Shown here: one piece after another, positions 10,401 to 18,186 of the stretch
How positions within the stretch are numbered: the stretch's first letter is position 1
Layout of the letters: the number at the start of each line of letters is the position of its first letter
Source: Rothia mucilaginosa
Lineage (GTDB): Bacteria > Actinomycetota > Actinomycetes > Actinomycetales > Micrococcaceae
Length of the DNA stretch: 64,000 nt
Reading direction: 5' to 3'
Assembly: GCF_019334805.1 (NCBI RefSeq)
Contig: NZ_CP079822.1
Coordinates: forward strand, 2,219,080 to 2,283,079
Program-made: the position numbers and the translations under genes
The notes under the pieces: generated by a model
Told to the model about the DNA's origin: nothing
Databases searched by the model: none
The model's input: only the letters and a program-made list of their open reading frames with translations

Positions 10401-10494
10401 GATTCTTTTTGAGCGCTATCAGGAGCTGACTGCGGCGGAGGAAGCCGCGAAGCCGGCTAAGAAGCCTCGCGCTCGCAGGCGAACCGCTAAGTAG
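7444..10494 (+). CDS. MmeI-like class I SAM-dependent DNA adenine methyltransferase
   Basis: A 1016-residue protein. SAM-binding motif I is DPACGCGN (392-399), followed by GLELDPWPASIARTAMF (motif II/III region) and catalytic AGNPPF (548-553), as in N6-adenine methyltransferases of the Eco57I/MmeI type. An upstream helical stretch with RLLFLLFADDTQMW matches the spacer that precedes the methylase domain in MmeI-like enzymes. The C-terminal third (from about residue 750) probably holds the target-recognition region and ends in a basic tail rich in Lys, Arg and Pro. I could not identify a convincing PD-(D/E)xK nuclease at the N-terminus, so cleavage may be supplied by the PLD-helicase upstream. 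The start has GAAGGAG upstream. A 123-bp gap with an imperfect hairpin (GCGGTG...CACCGC) separates it from the helicase. Confidence 0.85.
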   Translation: MAVVWPDDDLDQARSYLVEGRLGDFFRESLGWDDSDLGDSSFQTVKVDDPLVPSGVLNVECVAVQSGIPVWVCRVDRIPSNTSQLEVDRTLRALSMHRLCIFVQEGVGFTPRQVWRWPSASSSRLTRHELLVTDEAQVEALLERCALLYLTSDDIANGVSILGLLDRMRRGFDVETVNETRVASNQMAGLFESLAKAGMSEAQISTVMARLLFLLFADDTQMWSESEDANSFERMIRGTHQEGTDLAQRLNELFGLLNKKPSGTSAVADAPDYLSGFKYVNGGMFADAVPLPAEMSGAVAKTFRQQLLATSERDWSKVSPAIFGSMFQSVRDAKTRREMGEHYTSEEDVLKTLGPLFLDELRDKFTGAEEKSDEVTRLRNLRRELANIRFIDPACGCGNFIIIAYREMRKLELDVLVRLRNLGQIDESELSSLVVGKAGVSEDVRKRARSIEPLVTIDNFYGLELDPWPASIARTAMFLVERQMDQKMMEDFGYAPVRLPLSHSAHILEGDALTEVNPASGERVDRDWSKVLPVTAQDVADGVRVYIAGNPPFVGQAKKGDAQDQGMRLAWGDDYAGYLDFATAWLAKAARYLKTLQEQTEALDVKVVPGDFAFVSTNSIVQGQPVASLFAPLFRDGWRIKFAYRTFPWVSEAAGKAAVHCVITGFTRSAAPEKSRTVRVFDYDWSTRRTVEQEPVHALNAYLVEGPNVLAEKRSKPLSSLIPEVVRGSQPTDGGNLIVEVEDYPVVAADPVAVRYLRPFVGAKELVQGLERWCLWLEDASEEEIASSPVLSARVEANREWRSAQPQKGDAYKLRDIPHLMRPNKARPVEPYVCIPSVVSANRPIFTVKRFSADTIASNATFTALDPDGFLFGLISSSMFIIWQRTVGGQLKSDLRFSNTVVWNNLPLPQISEEQRRKVIAAGRKVLAAREAIEERAGEPVSLADMYASLATMDPALRAAHDELDSAVDVAFGATRRCSSDEARLKILFERYQELTAAEEAAKPAKKPRARRRTAK

Positions 10495-10510
10495 CTGATT
10501 TGATAGGTGA

Positions 10511-10555
10511 AGGGCTGTGTGCTGGCTGAGTTATTCTCGGCGAGCATGCAGCCCT
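10511..10555 (+). terminator. Hairpin after the methyltransferase gene
   Basis: Arms of about 13 bp (AGGGCTGTGTGCT and AGCATGCAGCCCT, with two G-T pairs) lie 17 bp after the methyltransferase stop. No clear T-tract follows, so it may be an attenuating or RNA-stabilising hairpin rather than a full terminator. Confidence 0.45.
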
Positions 10556-10678
10556 CCCGCATACCTGCACAATTTGACCGATTCAGGGGCAGAAATTTCG
10601 TAATGAATCTATACTGAGGTTTGAGGGCGGATAGCACTCAGATTCTATGGGTATTTCCTGTTTTGATAAGGAGTTCTA

Positions 10679-11992
10679 ATGTTTACACCCATTCACCGCG
10701 CCCTGGGCTTGGAACCTGGGAATCTTACGCTGGAGCTTATTGAAAAGGCTATTGAGGCAGGCCTGGAAGAGACTGCAGATTTCGATATGAAACGAGTTGT
10801 TCCAGATCTCAAGGCTGATAAATCTAAGCAAGAAGTCGCTAAGGATATCGCTGCTATGGCGAATAGCGGCGGCGGATGGATTATTTATGGTGTGGGCGAA
10901 GGAGCATCCGATATTGCTGGATCTATACACCCTTGTGAATGGACTGCTACAGAAGAACAGCAGATGTTGAATATTGCCTATACCAAAGTTGACCCTCCGG
11001 TTGTAGGCCTGGAGTTCAATAAAATTTCTTGTGGAGAAAACCCGGATGAAAAATATCTTGTACTAATGCATATTCCGGATTCGGTGGATGCTCCCCATTT
11101 TGCTCGGGCGGAGAAGAATAATTTTTCTGCTCCACGCCGTAACGGCCCCCATACAAAACCGATGACCTATCGGGATATTGAGCGCGGTTTCCGTGAGCGT
11201 TTCCAGCGTGGCGTCGAACAGGAAAAGACTCTACAGGGGTACTTTGAACAGGCGGCAGATGCTCTCTGCTCTTATGAAGCCAACCCTGAACAAGGAGTCT
11301 TCCTTGCCATTGCAGCTGTTCCTGTTACCCCTAGTAGTTCTCCAGATTCAGCGGGCAGGAATGCATGTATGCGGTATACTACCCCGGGTATATATCCATA
11401 CTTTATGGCTTCACAGCGAGGAAATTATCCAAACGAAGGAAAAACCTATACTAACTTTACTTTTATTTGGACTCAAGGAGAACGCGTTAAAGGAATGCGC
11501 CGGTGGGTGATTCGAAACTTACCGCAAACAACCGCTGGTAAATATCGCAAATACCTGCACGATGATGGAACTTTGTTGGGAGCCTATCAGCTCGGGGGTG
11601 TATACAACAAGTCAGCCCCTTCGGACCAATATCCAGTCGGAGAACGTAATCATTGTATGTCCCGAGATATTGAGGGTGCGCTAATAGATTTCTTCTCCCT
11701 TCTTCGGGAACATGCACAAGAACGCCGTGTGTTTGGGGGATTCCGCATTCGTGTTGGTTTGGTAGGTGATACTAATAGACCAATTTTGGTGAGGACCTCT
11801 GAAGGGGTCACGGGGAATCTTATGCCTGAAAGCTACTCTGAACCCATTAATCGTTTTCAGCCGGTGTCTACATTTATTGATCCGCTGGCACCGATTGAAG
11901 ATGTCTTGCCGCCGTTGCGTGCTCTGGCTCTAGATATTGTGAACCAGGGCGGTATTCAGAACCTGCAGGTTATTGCTGGAGAAGAGTCTTAG
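10679..11992 (+). CDS. AlbA_2 (Schlafen-like) domain protein
   Basis: A 437-residue protein. Residues about 25-75 match the AlbA_2/Schlafen fold seen in many bacterial ATP-binding or nuclease-like regulators: the DFDMKR acidic-basic segment, then a helix and the glycine-rich ANSGGGWIIYGVGEG (61-75). The remaining residues are not recognised. The start is supported by AAGGAG 6 bp upstream. Its base composition is visibly lower in GC than its neighbours, which suggests separate acquisition. It follows the methyltransferase by 184 bp on the same strand and is closed by palindrome A2, so it may belong to the same island. AlbA_2 proteins occur in defence loci, but whether this one works with the three genes upstream is inference. 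Confidence 0.75.
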   Translation: MFTPIHRALGLEPGNLTLELIEKAIEAGLEETADFDMKRVVPDLKADKSKQEVAKDIAAMANSGGGWIIYGVGEGASDIAGSIHPCEWTATEEQQMLNIAYTKVDPPVVGLEFNKISCGENPDEKYLVLMHIPDSVDAPHFARAEKNNFSAPRRNGPHTKPMTYRDIERGFRERFQRGVEQEKTLQGYFEQAADALCSYEANPEQGVFLAIAAVPVTPSSSPDSAGRNACMRYTTPGIYPYFMASQRGNYPNEGKTYTNFTFIWTQGERVKGMRRWVIRNLPQTTAGKYRKYLHDDGTLLGAYQLGGVYNKSAPSDQYPVGERNHCMSRDIEGALIDFFSLLREHAQERRVFGGFRIRVGLVGDTNRPILVRTSEGVTGNLMPESYSEPINRFQPVSTFIDPLAPIEDVLPPLRALALDIVNQGGIQNLQVIAGEES

Positions 11993-12011
11993 CCGGATTC
12001 ATATCCCGCCC

Positions 12012-12076
12012 AGAAGCCACATGTGTTTCGAAAAGCCACTTCTTTGGTGGCTTTTCGAAACACATGTGGCTTTTCG
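12012..12076. repeat. Family A palindromic element, copy A2
   Basis: Same 65-bp palindrome as at 2438, with one outer arm ending GTGGCTTTTCG. It starts 20 bp after the stop of the AlbA_2 gene. A1 and A2 together bracket the four-gene island. Confidence 0.9.
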
Positions 12077-12231
12077 CCGTTCTTGTGGGTGGCCCGTGCT
12101 TTACCCCCGGGTAAATCCCGTTTCGCTTATCGTGTCAGGGGTCCTTCCTATTCTGTAATCAGAAGCACCGAAGCCCACGCGCCGAGAGCACCGCAGCCTC
12201 CCAGCGCATCCCGAGAGAAAGGACCCCCACC

Positions 12232-14316
12232 ATGGCACGCAGCCCCGAAGCCGAAGCCCGCTACAAGGCCTACCAGAAGAAGTACCACGCCGAACGCAAC
12301 GCCCGCGCCCGCTACTCCTACGAGAGGCTCGAAAAGGACTACCGCGTCGTCGTCAACGGCAAGGACCTCTCCGCCGAACTCATGCAGCGTCGAGCCCCCG
12401 GCATCACCGGCGAAACCCCCTGGGACAAGGACCTGACCGTCCACCCCTATAAGTGGCGCCGCCAGGGCATGCCCAAGGACCTCCCCAGCTACGTGAGGGA
12501 CGCATTCGGCGATGCAGCCCCTTACGAATCCTTCACCGACCCGCGCATGCTCTTCGACTGCTCCCTCTTCGACAACATGACCGACGAAGAAATCGCCTAC
12601 TTCAACGATGAGAAGCACTGGGTTGTCGAGAAGCTGGATACTGACATTACCCTTAAGAACGAACTGGAGGGCGAGCCCGGCGTGTACGGCTACCTCGTGC
12701 ACGTGAACCGAGGACGCAAGGAGGTGAACAACCCTCCGAAGGGCCGCCCGCGGTACAAGCGCAAGGACGGCAAGGAACTCATCTGGGATGACCCGCGCCT
12801 GGACGCACCCTGGTGGCAGGAATGCGGCGATTACATCTACGTGTACCTGAATGAGAAGGAAGCTCGTGATTCCTTCAAGCAGCAGAAGATGCGCCTGGAC
12901 GACCTGAACCAGGAGGTGCGCCTGTACCGCCTGACCAAGCCCATCAGCATCAGCGAGGCCCGCGCGTGGCTGAACAGTGACCACCCGCTGCGCGAAGAGA
13001 AGCACGGCGCCATCACCCTGGACGCCTTCGGCACCGGACAGTACGGCCGCCCCGGTGAACTTCGCCTGCCGCAGCAGCCCGCCCCTGATGAGGATGAGCA
13101 GGATCGTATTGCTGAGGAAGAGTACTGGAACAGCCTCACCCCCGAAGAGCAGCAGAAGACCCTGGACGACCTGGAGTACTACCAGGCCCTGGAAGAGAAG
13201 CGTCGCCAGATCAACAAGGAACGCTGCGACGCTATGGAGCCGATGTACACGGAGCGTTTCAACATCGACACCTACATGGCATCGGAACTGGCGAAGGTCG
13301 AAGCAGAAGTAGAAGCCGACCCCGACGACGAAGAAGCCGCCGAATGGGCACAGACCCTGCGGGACGCAATCCCCAAGATGACCCTTGACGACAAGCTCAA
13401 GTACCTCGGCGAAAACATGTACTGGGAAGACCCCGACGGGTGCGAAGAACTGCTGCGCACCCTGAACATCATCACCCCGTACGAGACGCAGCTTCGCCTC
13501 GCATACGTACTGGACCCGAGCCAGTGGATGATCGAACACGCCGTCAACATCCATAAGGCAAAACTGAAGAACGGCACCGAAACCAAGAAGCTCAACTTCC
13601 GCCGCAAGGATGGTCAGTACTATCTGAACGAAGCGCAGGAAGAATACGTGCGTGAGGTGCAGCTGGATAACTTCGCTTACGAAGGCGAACGCGGTTCCAT
13701 CGAACTTCTACGACTCGTGTATGACAACGAACGGTACCCCTGCCTTGACGACGACCAGTACGAAGAAATCAACGGCTTCTCCTGGGAGACCATCAACATG
13801 GAGGACTACCGCGCCGGCCGCCTGCTGCCCTTCGGCGACGGTTTTCCCCGCGGGGCGTTTGGCCCCAAGCATGACCGTATCGAGTACCTGGCTGATCTGC
13901 TCAAGCGTGGTGAGATTGACGTGCCGACCTTCTGGGAGCGCGTTAAAACCAATTCGTACGTGGGCACCGTGGAAAAGTTCGGTCCTGACGGGGAAGAATC
14001 CTTTATCATCACGAAGAAGAACTGGCGTCAGTTCGTTAATTTTCGAGAAGAACGGCCGAACAGTGAGTCGGACTCCTTGTGGTACTCCCAGTTCCCCGAA
14101 GAACTTGGAGGCGACGATTTCGTGGACCTCATGGAACGAACCTACAACTGGCGCATCGCAGACTGGGAAGCATGGATCGACTCGCTACCCGACGACTGGT
14201 ACGCGGTGAACACCGAGGCAGTCCAGGCCGCTCTCGATGAGTACGAGTACGGGGTCCTTGGAATCGACATTGTGCTCGTCTGGGGCCGGGAGCTTAAGCG
14301 CCGCCGCGGCAAGTAG
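12232..14316 (+). CDS. Large acidic protein of unknown function
   Basis: A 694-residue cytoplasmic protein with no signal peptide or membrane segment. It opens with a basic, helix-forming stretch rich in Tyr, Lys and Arg (YKAYQKKYHAERNARARYSY). The rest is rich in Asp, Glu, Trp and Tyr, with several repeated-looking acidic segments (EEEYWNSLTPEEQQKTLDDL and others) that may form coiled coil or helical bundles. I recognise no catalytic motif. The start ATG is preceded by GAAAGGACC about 8 bp upstream. Codon use is strongly GC-ending, unlike the island before it. It is probably a native gene of the species, and no function can be assigned. Confidence 0.72.
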   Translation: MARSPEAEARYKAYQKKYHAERNARARYSYERLEKDYRVVVNGKDLSAELMQRRAPGITGETPWDKDLTVHPYKWRRQGMPKDLPSYVRDAFGDAAPYESFTDPRMLFDCSLFDNMTDEEIAYFNDEKHWVVEKLDTDITLKNELEGEPGVYGYLVHVNRGRKEVNNPPKGRPRYKRKDGKELIWDDPRLDAPWWQECGDYIYVYLNEKEARDSFKQQKMRLDDLNQEVRLYRLTKPISISEARAWLNSDHPLREEKHGAITLDAFGTGQYGRPGELRLPQQPAPDEDEQDRIAEEEYWNSLTPEEQQKTLDDLEYYQALEEKRRQINKERCDAMEPMYTERFNIDTYMASELAKVEAEVEADPDDEEAAEWAQTLRDAIPKMTLDDKLKYLGENMYWEDPDGCEELLRTLNIITPYETQLRLAYVLDPSQWMIEHAVNIHKAKLKNGTETKKLNFRRKDGQYYLNEAQEEYVREVQLDNFAYEGERGSIELLRLVYDNERYPCLDDDQYEEINGFSWETINMEDYRAGRLLPFGDGFPRGAFGPKHDRIEYLADLLKRGEIDVPTFWERVKTNSYVGTVEKFGPDGEESFIITKKNWRQFVNFREERPNSESDSLWYSQFPEELGGDDFVDLMERTYNWRIADWEAWIDSLPDDWYAVNTEAVQAALDEYEYGVLGIDIVLVWGRELKRRRGK

Positions 14317-14599
14317 CCCGCCAGGCTAAAGTGCCGGTAAAACAAGCGCCGGTAAAACACAGGGCGCGGCGCACCCGCACAGTTGGATGCGCCGCCCCTC
14401 CGCCCGCCACCATGCTCGCTGCCCGCCAAACTCACCGCTGAGAGCGCGCTCGCCGGTGGGAGTACAGCCACCGCATCGCGATTTATCGCGAAAAAAGCAC
14501 CCCTGCCCGCTTAGCCTGTCAGGGGAGTAGCGTACAGTAAAACACATCACACACCCACACAATCGAATCCGATAAACAACCACACCCCAAGGAGTGAAC

Positions 14600-16225
14600 A
14601 TGCCGCACAACGCCGTATCACACATCCAGCAGCAGTACGCCGCACACCACCCGCGATGCAACACCTTCGCCCTGGACAAGCCCAAGAGCGCAGCCTATGG
14701 CTACACGGCCGCCTTCATCGCGTTCAGCAACGCGGACGGCACGCCCACCAACGAGACGCTCACCCTCGACAGCATCCACGCCGCCGCAGAAGCCTGCCAG
14801 GTCATCGACATGGGCTTCGACTACACGCCCTACTACGACGGCGAACCGGTCAACCCGCCCACCTGCCACCTCATCATGGGCACCAACTTCGGCGAATCGA
14901 ACAAGAAGTATGCGCTTTCCTCGCTCTACGGCACGGCGCGGATCTACCTGATTACCGCCGACGCACCCACCGTCAAAGTCGACGGGTTCATGACGAAGCT
15001 GTCCATGTTCGTCAACAAGATGCGTAACAGCGAAACCTGGAACCGCGCCAAAGCATACATTCTGAGCACCTCACCGGCAGGGGAGGAGCTGCAGAGCCTC
15101 GCGTGCTCCTTCACCACCTTCGCCATGCCGCGCAAGTACATCGTGGACCACGAGAAGCCCTGGCGACCCGAGAAGGAAATCGTCGTCAACAACAGCCTGC
15201 AGATGGCATTCCGACCCGGCATTTTCTGGCCGAAGCAGTCCGCCGTGGACCCCTCGCGTCCGCTGACCGTGCGTGCCTCTGAAGGCCCCGCAACCTTCGA
15301 CAGCCTCTCGGATCTTACCTGCGGCGGCGTCCCCGTTGAGAAGGCGGCGAAAGCCCTGGAAAAGCGGCAGAACATCAACACCTACATCTACCACTTCGCC
15401 TACCCGAAGAACCTGGGGGAGCAGCCGAACCTCGCCGTCATCAGCTACATGGTGGATGTGCTCGCCCTGCACCTGCGCGAACTGGACAAGCTGCAGCTGG
15501 CACCGAACGCACAGCCGCCGCTTGAGTGGACCATGGAGGACATGCTTTTCAGCTCGGCGTTCGTTGTTCAGGATCTTGCGGAGCAGAGTGGCGTTCCTGA
15601 GGGGTCGCACTTGCAGGTTCCTAGCGGCCAGCCGCGACAGCGTGTACAACAGGCCCGCCCGGAGCGTCCGGCACCTACCGCTCAGCCTGCACCCGCTACT
15701 CGTCCTGCTCAGGAGGCGCGCCCGGCTCCCGCACAGCGTTCGGCACCTGCCCAGCCGCAGCAGCCGAACCCGCGCCCCGCGTACTCTAACCCGCCGCGCC
15801 CCGCGGCGAACCAGGCGGCGGCAAATCATGCAGAACCCGCGTACCAGCAGGCTCCTCAGCCGAGCCCTGAGTACCGCCAGAACCCGCAGGGATACCAGGC
15901 ACAGGGCTACGCGGACGCCCCGCACCGCGCAGAATCCCCGTACCGACCCGATGCCCACTACCACCCGGGTGCTCAGCCTCAGGCAGGCGCGTACCAGGCG
16001 CAGGGCTACCAGCCGAACCCGCAGCACCCGCAGGCGAACTACCCGTACCAGCCGGCGCCTCCCCAGTACCAGCAGAACCCGGCGTATCAGCAGAACCCCG
16101 CGTATCAGCAGGAAGCGCCGAGCCAGCAGCGTCCGGTTTTCCAGCCGACCCCCACGGGCACCCGCAACACTGGAAACCAGAAGGGTTTCTGGGGTAAGGT
16201 CGCGTCATTCCTGAGGGGTGAGTAG
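14600..16225 (+). CDS. Unknown protein with long Pro/Gln-rich C-terminal half
   Basis: A 541-residue protein. The ATG at 14600 was chosen because AAGGAG lies 5 bp upstream; an earlier GTG at 14594 would fall inside that site. Residues 1 to about 335 look globular, with no membrane segment. The next 180 residues are low complexity, rich in Pro, Gln, Ala, Tyr and Arg, including tandem QQNPAYQ units near the end. The last residues (KGFWGKVASFLRGE) could form a short amphipathic helix. That layout suggests a scaffold or surface-contact protein, but nothing in it identifies a family. GC-rich codon use matches the preceding unknown gene. Confidence 0.7.
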   Translation: MPHNAVSHIQQQYAAHHPRCNTFALDKPKSAAYGYTAAFIAFSNADGTPTNETLTLDSIHAAAEACQVIDMGFDYTPYYDGEPVNPPTCHLIMGTNFGESNKKYALSSLYGTARIYLITADAPTVKVDGFMTKLSMFVNKMRNSETWNRAKAYILSTSPAGEELQSLACSFTTFAMPRKYIVDHEKPWRPEKEIVVNNSLQMAFRPGIFWPKQSAVDPSRPLTVRASEGPATFDSLSDLTCGGVPVEKAAKALEKRQNINTYIYHFAYPKNLGEQPNLAVISYMVDVLALHLRELDKLQLAPNAQPPLEWTMEDMLFSSAFVVQDLAEQSGVPEGSHLQVPSGQPRQRVQQARPERPAPTAQPAPATRPAQEARPAPAQRSAPAQPQQPNPRPAYSNPPRPAANQAAANHAEPAYQQAPQPSPEYRQNPQGYQAQGYADAPHRAESPYRPDAHYHPGAQPQAGAYQAQGYQPNPQHPQANYPYQPAPPQYQQNPAYQQNPAYQQEAPSQQRPVFQPTPTGTRNTGNQKGFWGKVASFLRGE

Positions 16226-16294
16226 ACCCGAATGTAGCGGCGGCTAGCCGACGGTTATCTGCCCAGGGTTATTCCGCCCAGAGGTAATCTGCCC

Positions 16295-16359
16295 AGAAGC
16301 CACATGTGTTTCGAAAAGCCACTTCTTTGGTGGCTTCTCGAAACACATGTGGCTTTTCG
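16295..16359. repeat. Family A palindromic element, copy A3
   Basis: A 65-bp palindrome, AGAAGCCACATGTG to CACATGTGGCTTTTCG, about 70 bp after the stop of the Pro/Gln-rich protein gene. Confidence 0.9.
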
Positions 16360-16388
16360 CCGTTCATAGGGGAGGAGGAACGGGGTCC

Positions 16389-16451
16389 TTCGATAGGTTA
16401 GTGTCTTCGCCGTGGGTCTTTAACCCGCAGTAAAGACAGCAACCTATCGAA
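16389..16451. repeat. Family B palindromic element, copy B1
   Basis: Arms TTCGATAGGTTAGTGTCTT and AAGACAGCAACCTATCGAA surround a centre with GGGTCTTTAACCC. Its outer arm sequence differs from the other family B copies but still pairs with itself. Confidence 0.8.
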
Positions 16452-16502
16452 ACAGTCAGCTACCCGCCGTGTAATCTACCCCCTCTGCACAGCACCGATT
16501 TC

Positions 16503-16587
16503 CGGTCATGGGTCAGTGACTTTGGTGGGGGTTAAAACCCCAGCCCAGAGTCACTAACCCATGGTCGAAGTCCGTAACCCATGACCG
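16503..16587. repeat. Family B palindromic element, copy B2 (extended)
   Basis: Arms of the GGTCATGGGT/ACCCATGACC type with inner CAGTGACTTTGG and AGAGTCACTAACCCATGG, around a GGGGGTTAAAACCCC core. The right side holds a partly duplicated arm, making this copy the longest. Confidence 0.75.
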
Positions 16588-16830
16588 AATTTCCCGTGCG
16601 GTGTGTGGGAGACGGGACAACGGCGCACGGGAGGCAGGCCCATCCGCACCTAATCTTCCGTGCGGCGGGGGAGCGCGCCTCAGAAAACCCCTCGTCACAC
16701 AATATTTTTGTGTGTTTTCTCCGGCACGGGCGGTGCAGCCCCTTATCTTGTCAGGGGTGCCCCGTACCTTAGGCTGTAGAGAACAATGACGCGTTCTCAT
16801 TCCTCCATCGAACGACCAAAGGAGAAACCC

Positions 16831-17079
16831 ATGTACACGGATGGCTACTACAGCGATGAAGACTTCCGCACCTTCTGCTCCGGTCAGGACGCCGTCAATA
16901 TTGACGACTTCTTCACTGACAACGGCGAATACCTCATGGTGTACCTGCCGGAGGTGACCGACCGCGAGTTCCTCGCCGGCCTCCGCTATGGTAACGGCTG
17001 CGACGCGCTCTGCCAGAGCGGATACGCCCTCGACGAGGCAGAAGAGGCCCTCCGCGACATGTATGCGCTCGCCGTGTAG
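16831..17079 (+). CDS. Small acidic protein of unknown function
   Basis: An 82-residue protein with a strong AAAGGAG 6 bp before the ATG at 16831. An in-frame ATG at 16786 has no such site. It is rich in Asp, Glu, Tyr and Gly, with the stretch DDFFTDNGEYLMVYLPEVTD. It has no signal peptide, membrane helix or recognised motif. It stands alone between palindromes B2 and B3. Its GC-rich codon use and good ribosome site argue that it is a real gene. Confidence 0.65.
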   Translation: MYTDGYYSDEDFRTFCSGQDAVNIDDFFTDNGEYLMVYLPEVTDREFLAGLRYGNGCDALCQSGYALDEAEEALRDMYALAV

Positions 17080-17122
17080 CCCGCCCATCTGTCACAGATG
17101 GGGATCCGGTCATGAGTTGCGG

Positions 17123-17195
17123 ATTTGTGCCATAGGTTAGCGTCTTTGGTCGTAGTTAAAAGCCATGGTCGAAGACACTAAACCATGGCACAAAT
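17123..17195. repeat. Family B palindromic element, copy B3
   Basis: Arms ATTTGTGCCATAGGTTAG and ACTAAACCATGGCACAAAT, with CGTCTTTGG / CGAAGAC inner arms and a central TAGTTAAAA. It lies 43 bp after the small acidic gene. Confidence 0.8.
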
Positions 17196-17468
17196 TCTGC
17201 TGAGGTGGTGCTTCCGCGGGCGCAAAGATATTTGATGCATAAAACATTGAGAAGCCCGAATATTGACCAACCACCGTCATCATCCTCAAAAGAGTGCAAA
17301 CGACCGCAAACATGCGGTAGGGTGGTAACTGTAGCGTTCCATAGCGCATTGATGCGCTTGTTGGGCGCGCTACGGGGCTGTTTTTCTTCCGGCAGTCAAT
17401 GCAACCTGTGAATAACGGCCCGACATGCACATATTCACACCATCACCGATGATAGGAGCGTACCTTCT
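17196..17468. other. Intergenic region upstream of the first DUF6318-like lipoprotein
   Basis: No gene seen. The end (17433 onward) carries ATTCACAC...CACCGAT, which also precedes the other two lipoprotein genes of this family, so a shared promoter or leader is likely here. Confidence 0.5.
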
Positions 17469-18179
17469 ATGGACTCGACCATCTTTAATCGCCGCACCCT
17501 GCTGGGCAGCGGCGCACTTGTGGGCTTTGGAGCCTTGCTTGCGGCGTGCGGCCAGCAGGCAAATAACGAGGCGGCAGCCACGACTTCCGCCGCGCCGAGC
17601 GAATCGGCGTCGGCTTCTGCCGCAGTATCTGAGTCACCTTCGGCGAGCGCTACCCCCTCTACCGTCCGCGGCTACTCGGGCGGCTCAAAGGCGCCCGATG
17701 GGGAGTACCGTAAGGCTGATTGGCAGGGGCCTGCACAGAACGTGCCCAAGCCTCCGGCTCCCGAAGAGGGGTATCGCGAGAAGTCTATCTCTGGTTTGGA
17801 GAAGACCATTCGAGCTTGGGTTCTTCATGGAAACTACTCGATCCAGACTGGCGATTATTCCGTCACTAATACGTTTATTAGCCCTTCTTTCAAGGAAGAA
17901 CTTGAGTTCAATAAGAAAATCTCTTCAACCTATGAGAAGGGTGGATGGGTTATTGGTGGCATACACAATTTTAAAGCTAATGGTTCCCCGTGGTCTGAAG
18001 ATGGTATTTCCTATATCTGGCGCGCTTATCGCGAGTGGGATTTTGTTATGTATGTTGAGCCAGATGGTAGCTGGGAGAGTTTTGAAAATGAAAAGGACGC
18101 AAATAATATGTGGGATATTAAATTGAGTCACAACGGCGAGCGCTGGCTTGTAGAATCTACTACCCTGGTCAAAGAATAA
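17469..18179 (+). CDS. DUF6318-like lipoprotein, paralog 1
   Basis: A 236-residue exported lipoprotein. The N-terminus has NRRTLLGSG, a short hydrophobic stretch and the lipobox LLAAC, so Cys becomes the lipidated residue; the twin Arg may direct it to the Tat route. A Ser/Ala-rich linker leads to GYSGGSKAPDGEYR and GPAQNVPKP, then the alpha/beta domain (NYSIQTGDYS, GGWVIGG, WRAYREWDFVMYVEPDGSW) shared with the genes at 19574 and 20438. The last third of the gene is markedly AT-rich, unlike the first. It ends 7 bp before a secreted-protein gene, so the two probably share a transcript. The function of the family is unknown. Confidence 0.82.
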   Translation: MDSTIFNRRTLLGSGALVGFGALLAACGQQANNEAAATTSAAPSESASASAAVSESPSASATPSTVRGYSGGSKAPDGEYRKADWQGPAQNVPKPPAPEEGYREKSISGLEKTIRAWVLHGNYSIQTGDYSVTNTFISPSFKEELEFNKKISSTYEKGGWVIGGIHNFKANGSPWSEDGISYIWRAYREWDFVMYVEPDGSWESFENEKDANNMWDIKLSHNGERWLVESTTLVKE

Positions 18180-18186
18180 TACTAAA

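Larger units (their letters stand above)
16226..16830. other. 605-bp intergenic region packed with palindromes
   Basis: No credible gene. It holds family A copy A3 and family B copies B1 and B2. Downstream, around 16740-16800, comes a short region that should contain the promoter of the small gene starting at 16831. Confidence 0.7.

Noticed and set aside
2620..11992. The island as canonical DISARM, BREX or Type I restriction
   Set aside because: No DUF1998 DrmB, no PglZ, no BrxC and no separate specificity subunit were found among the four genes.
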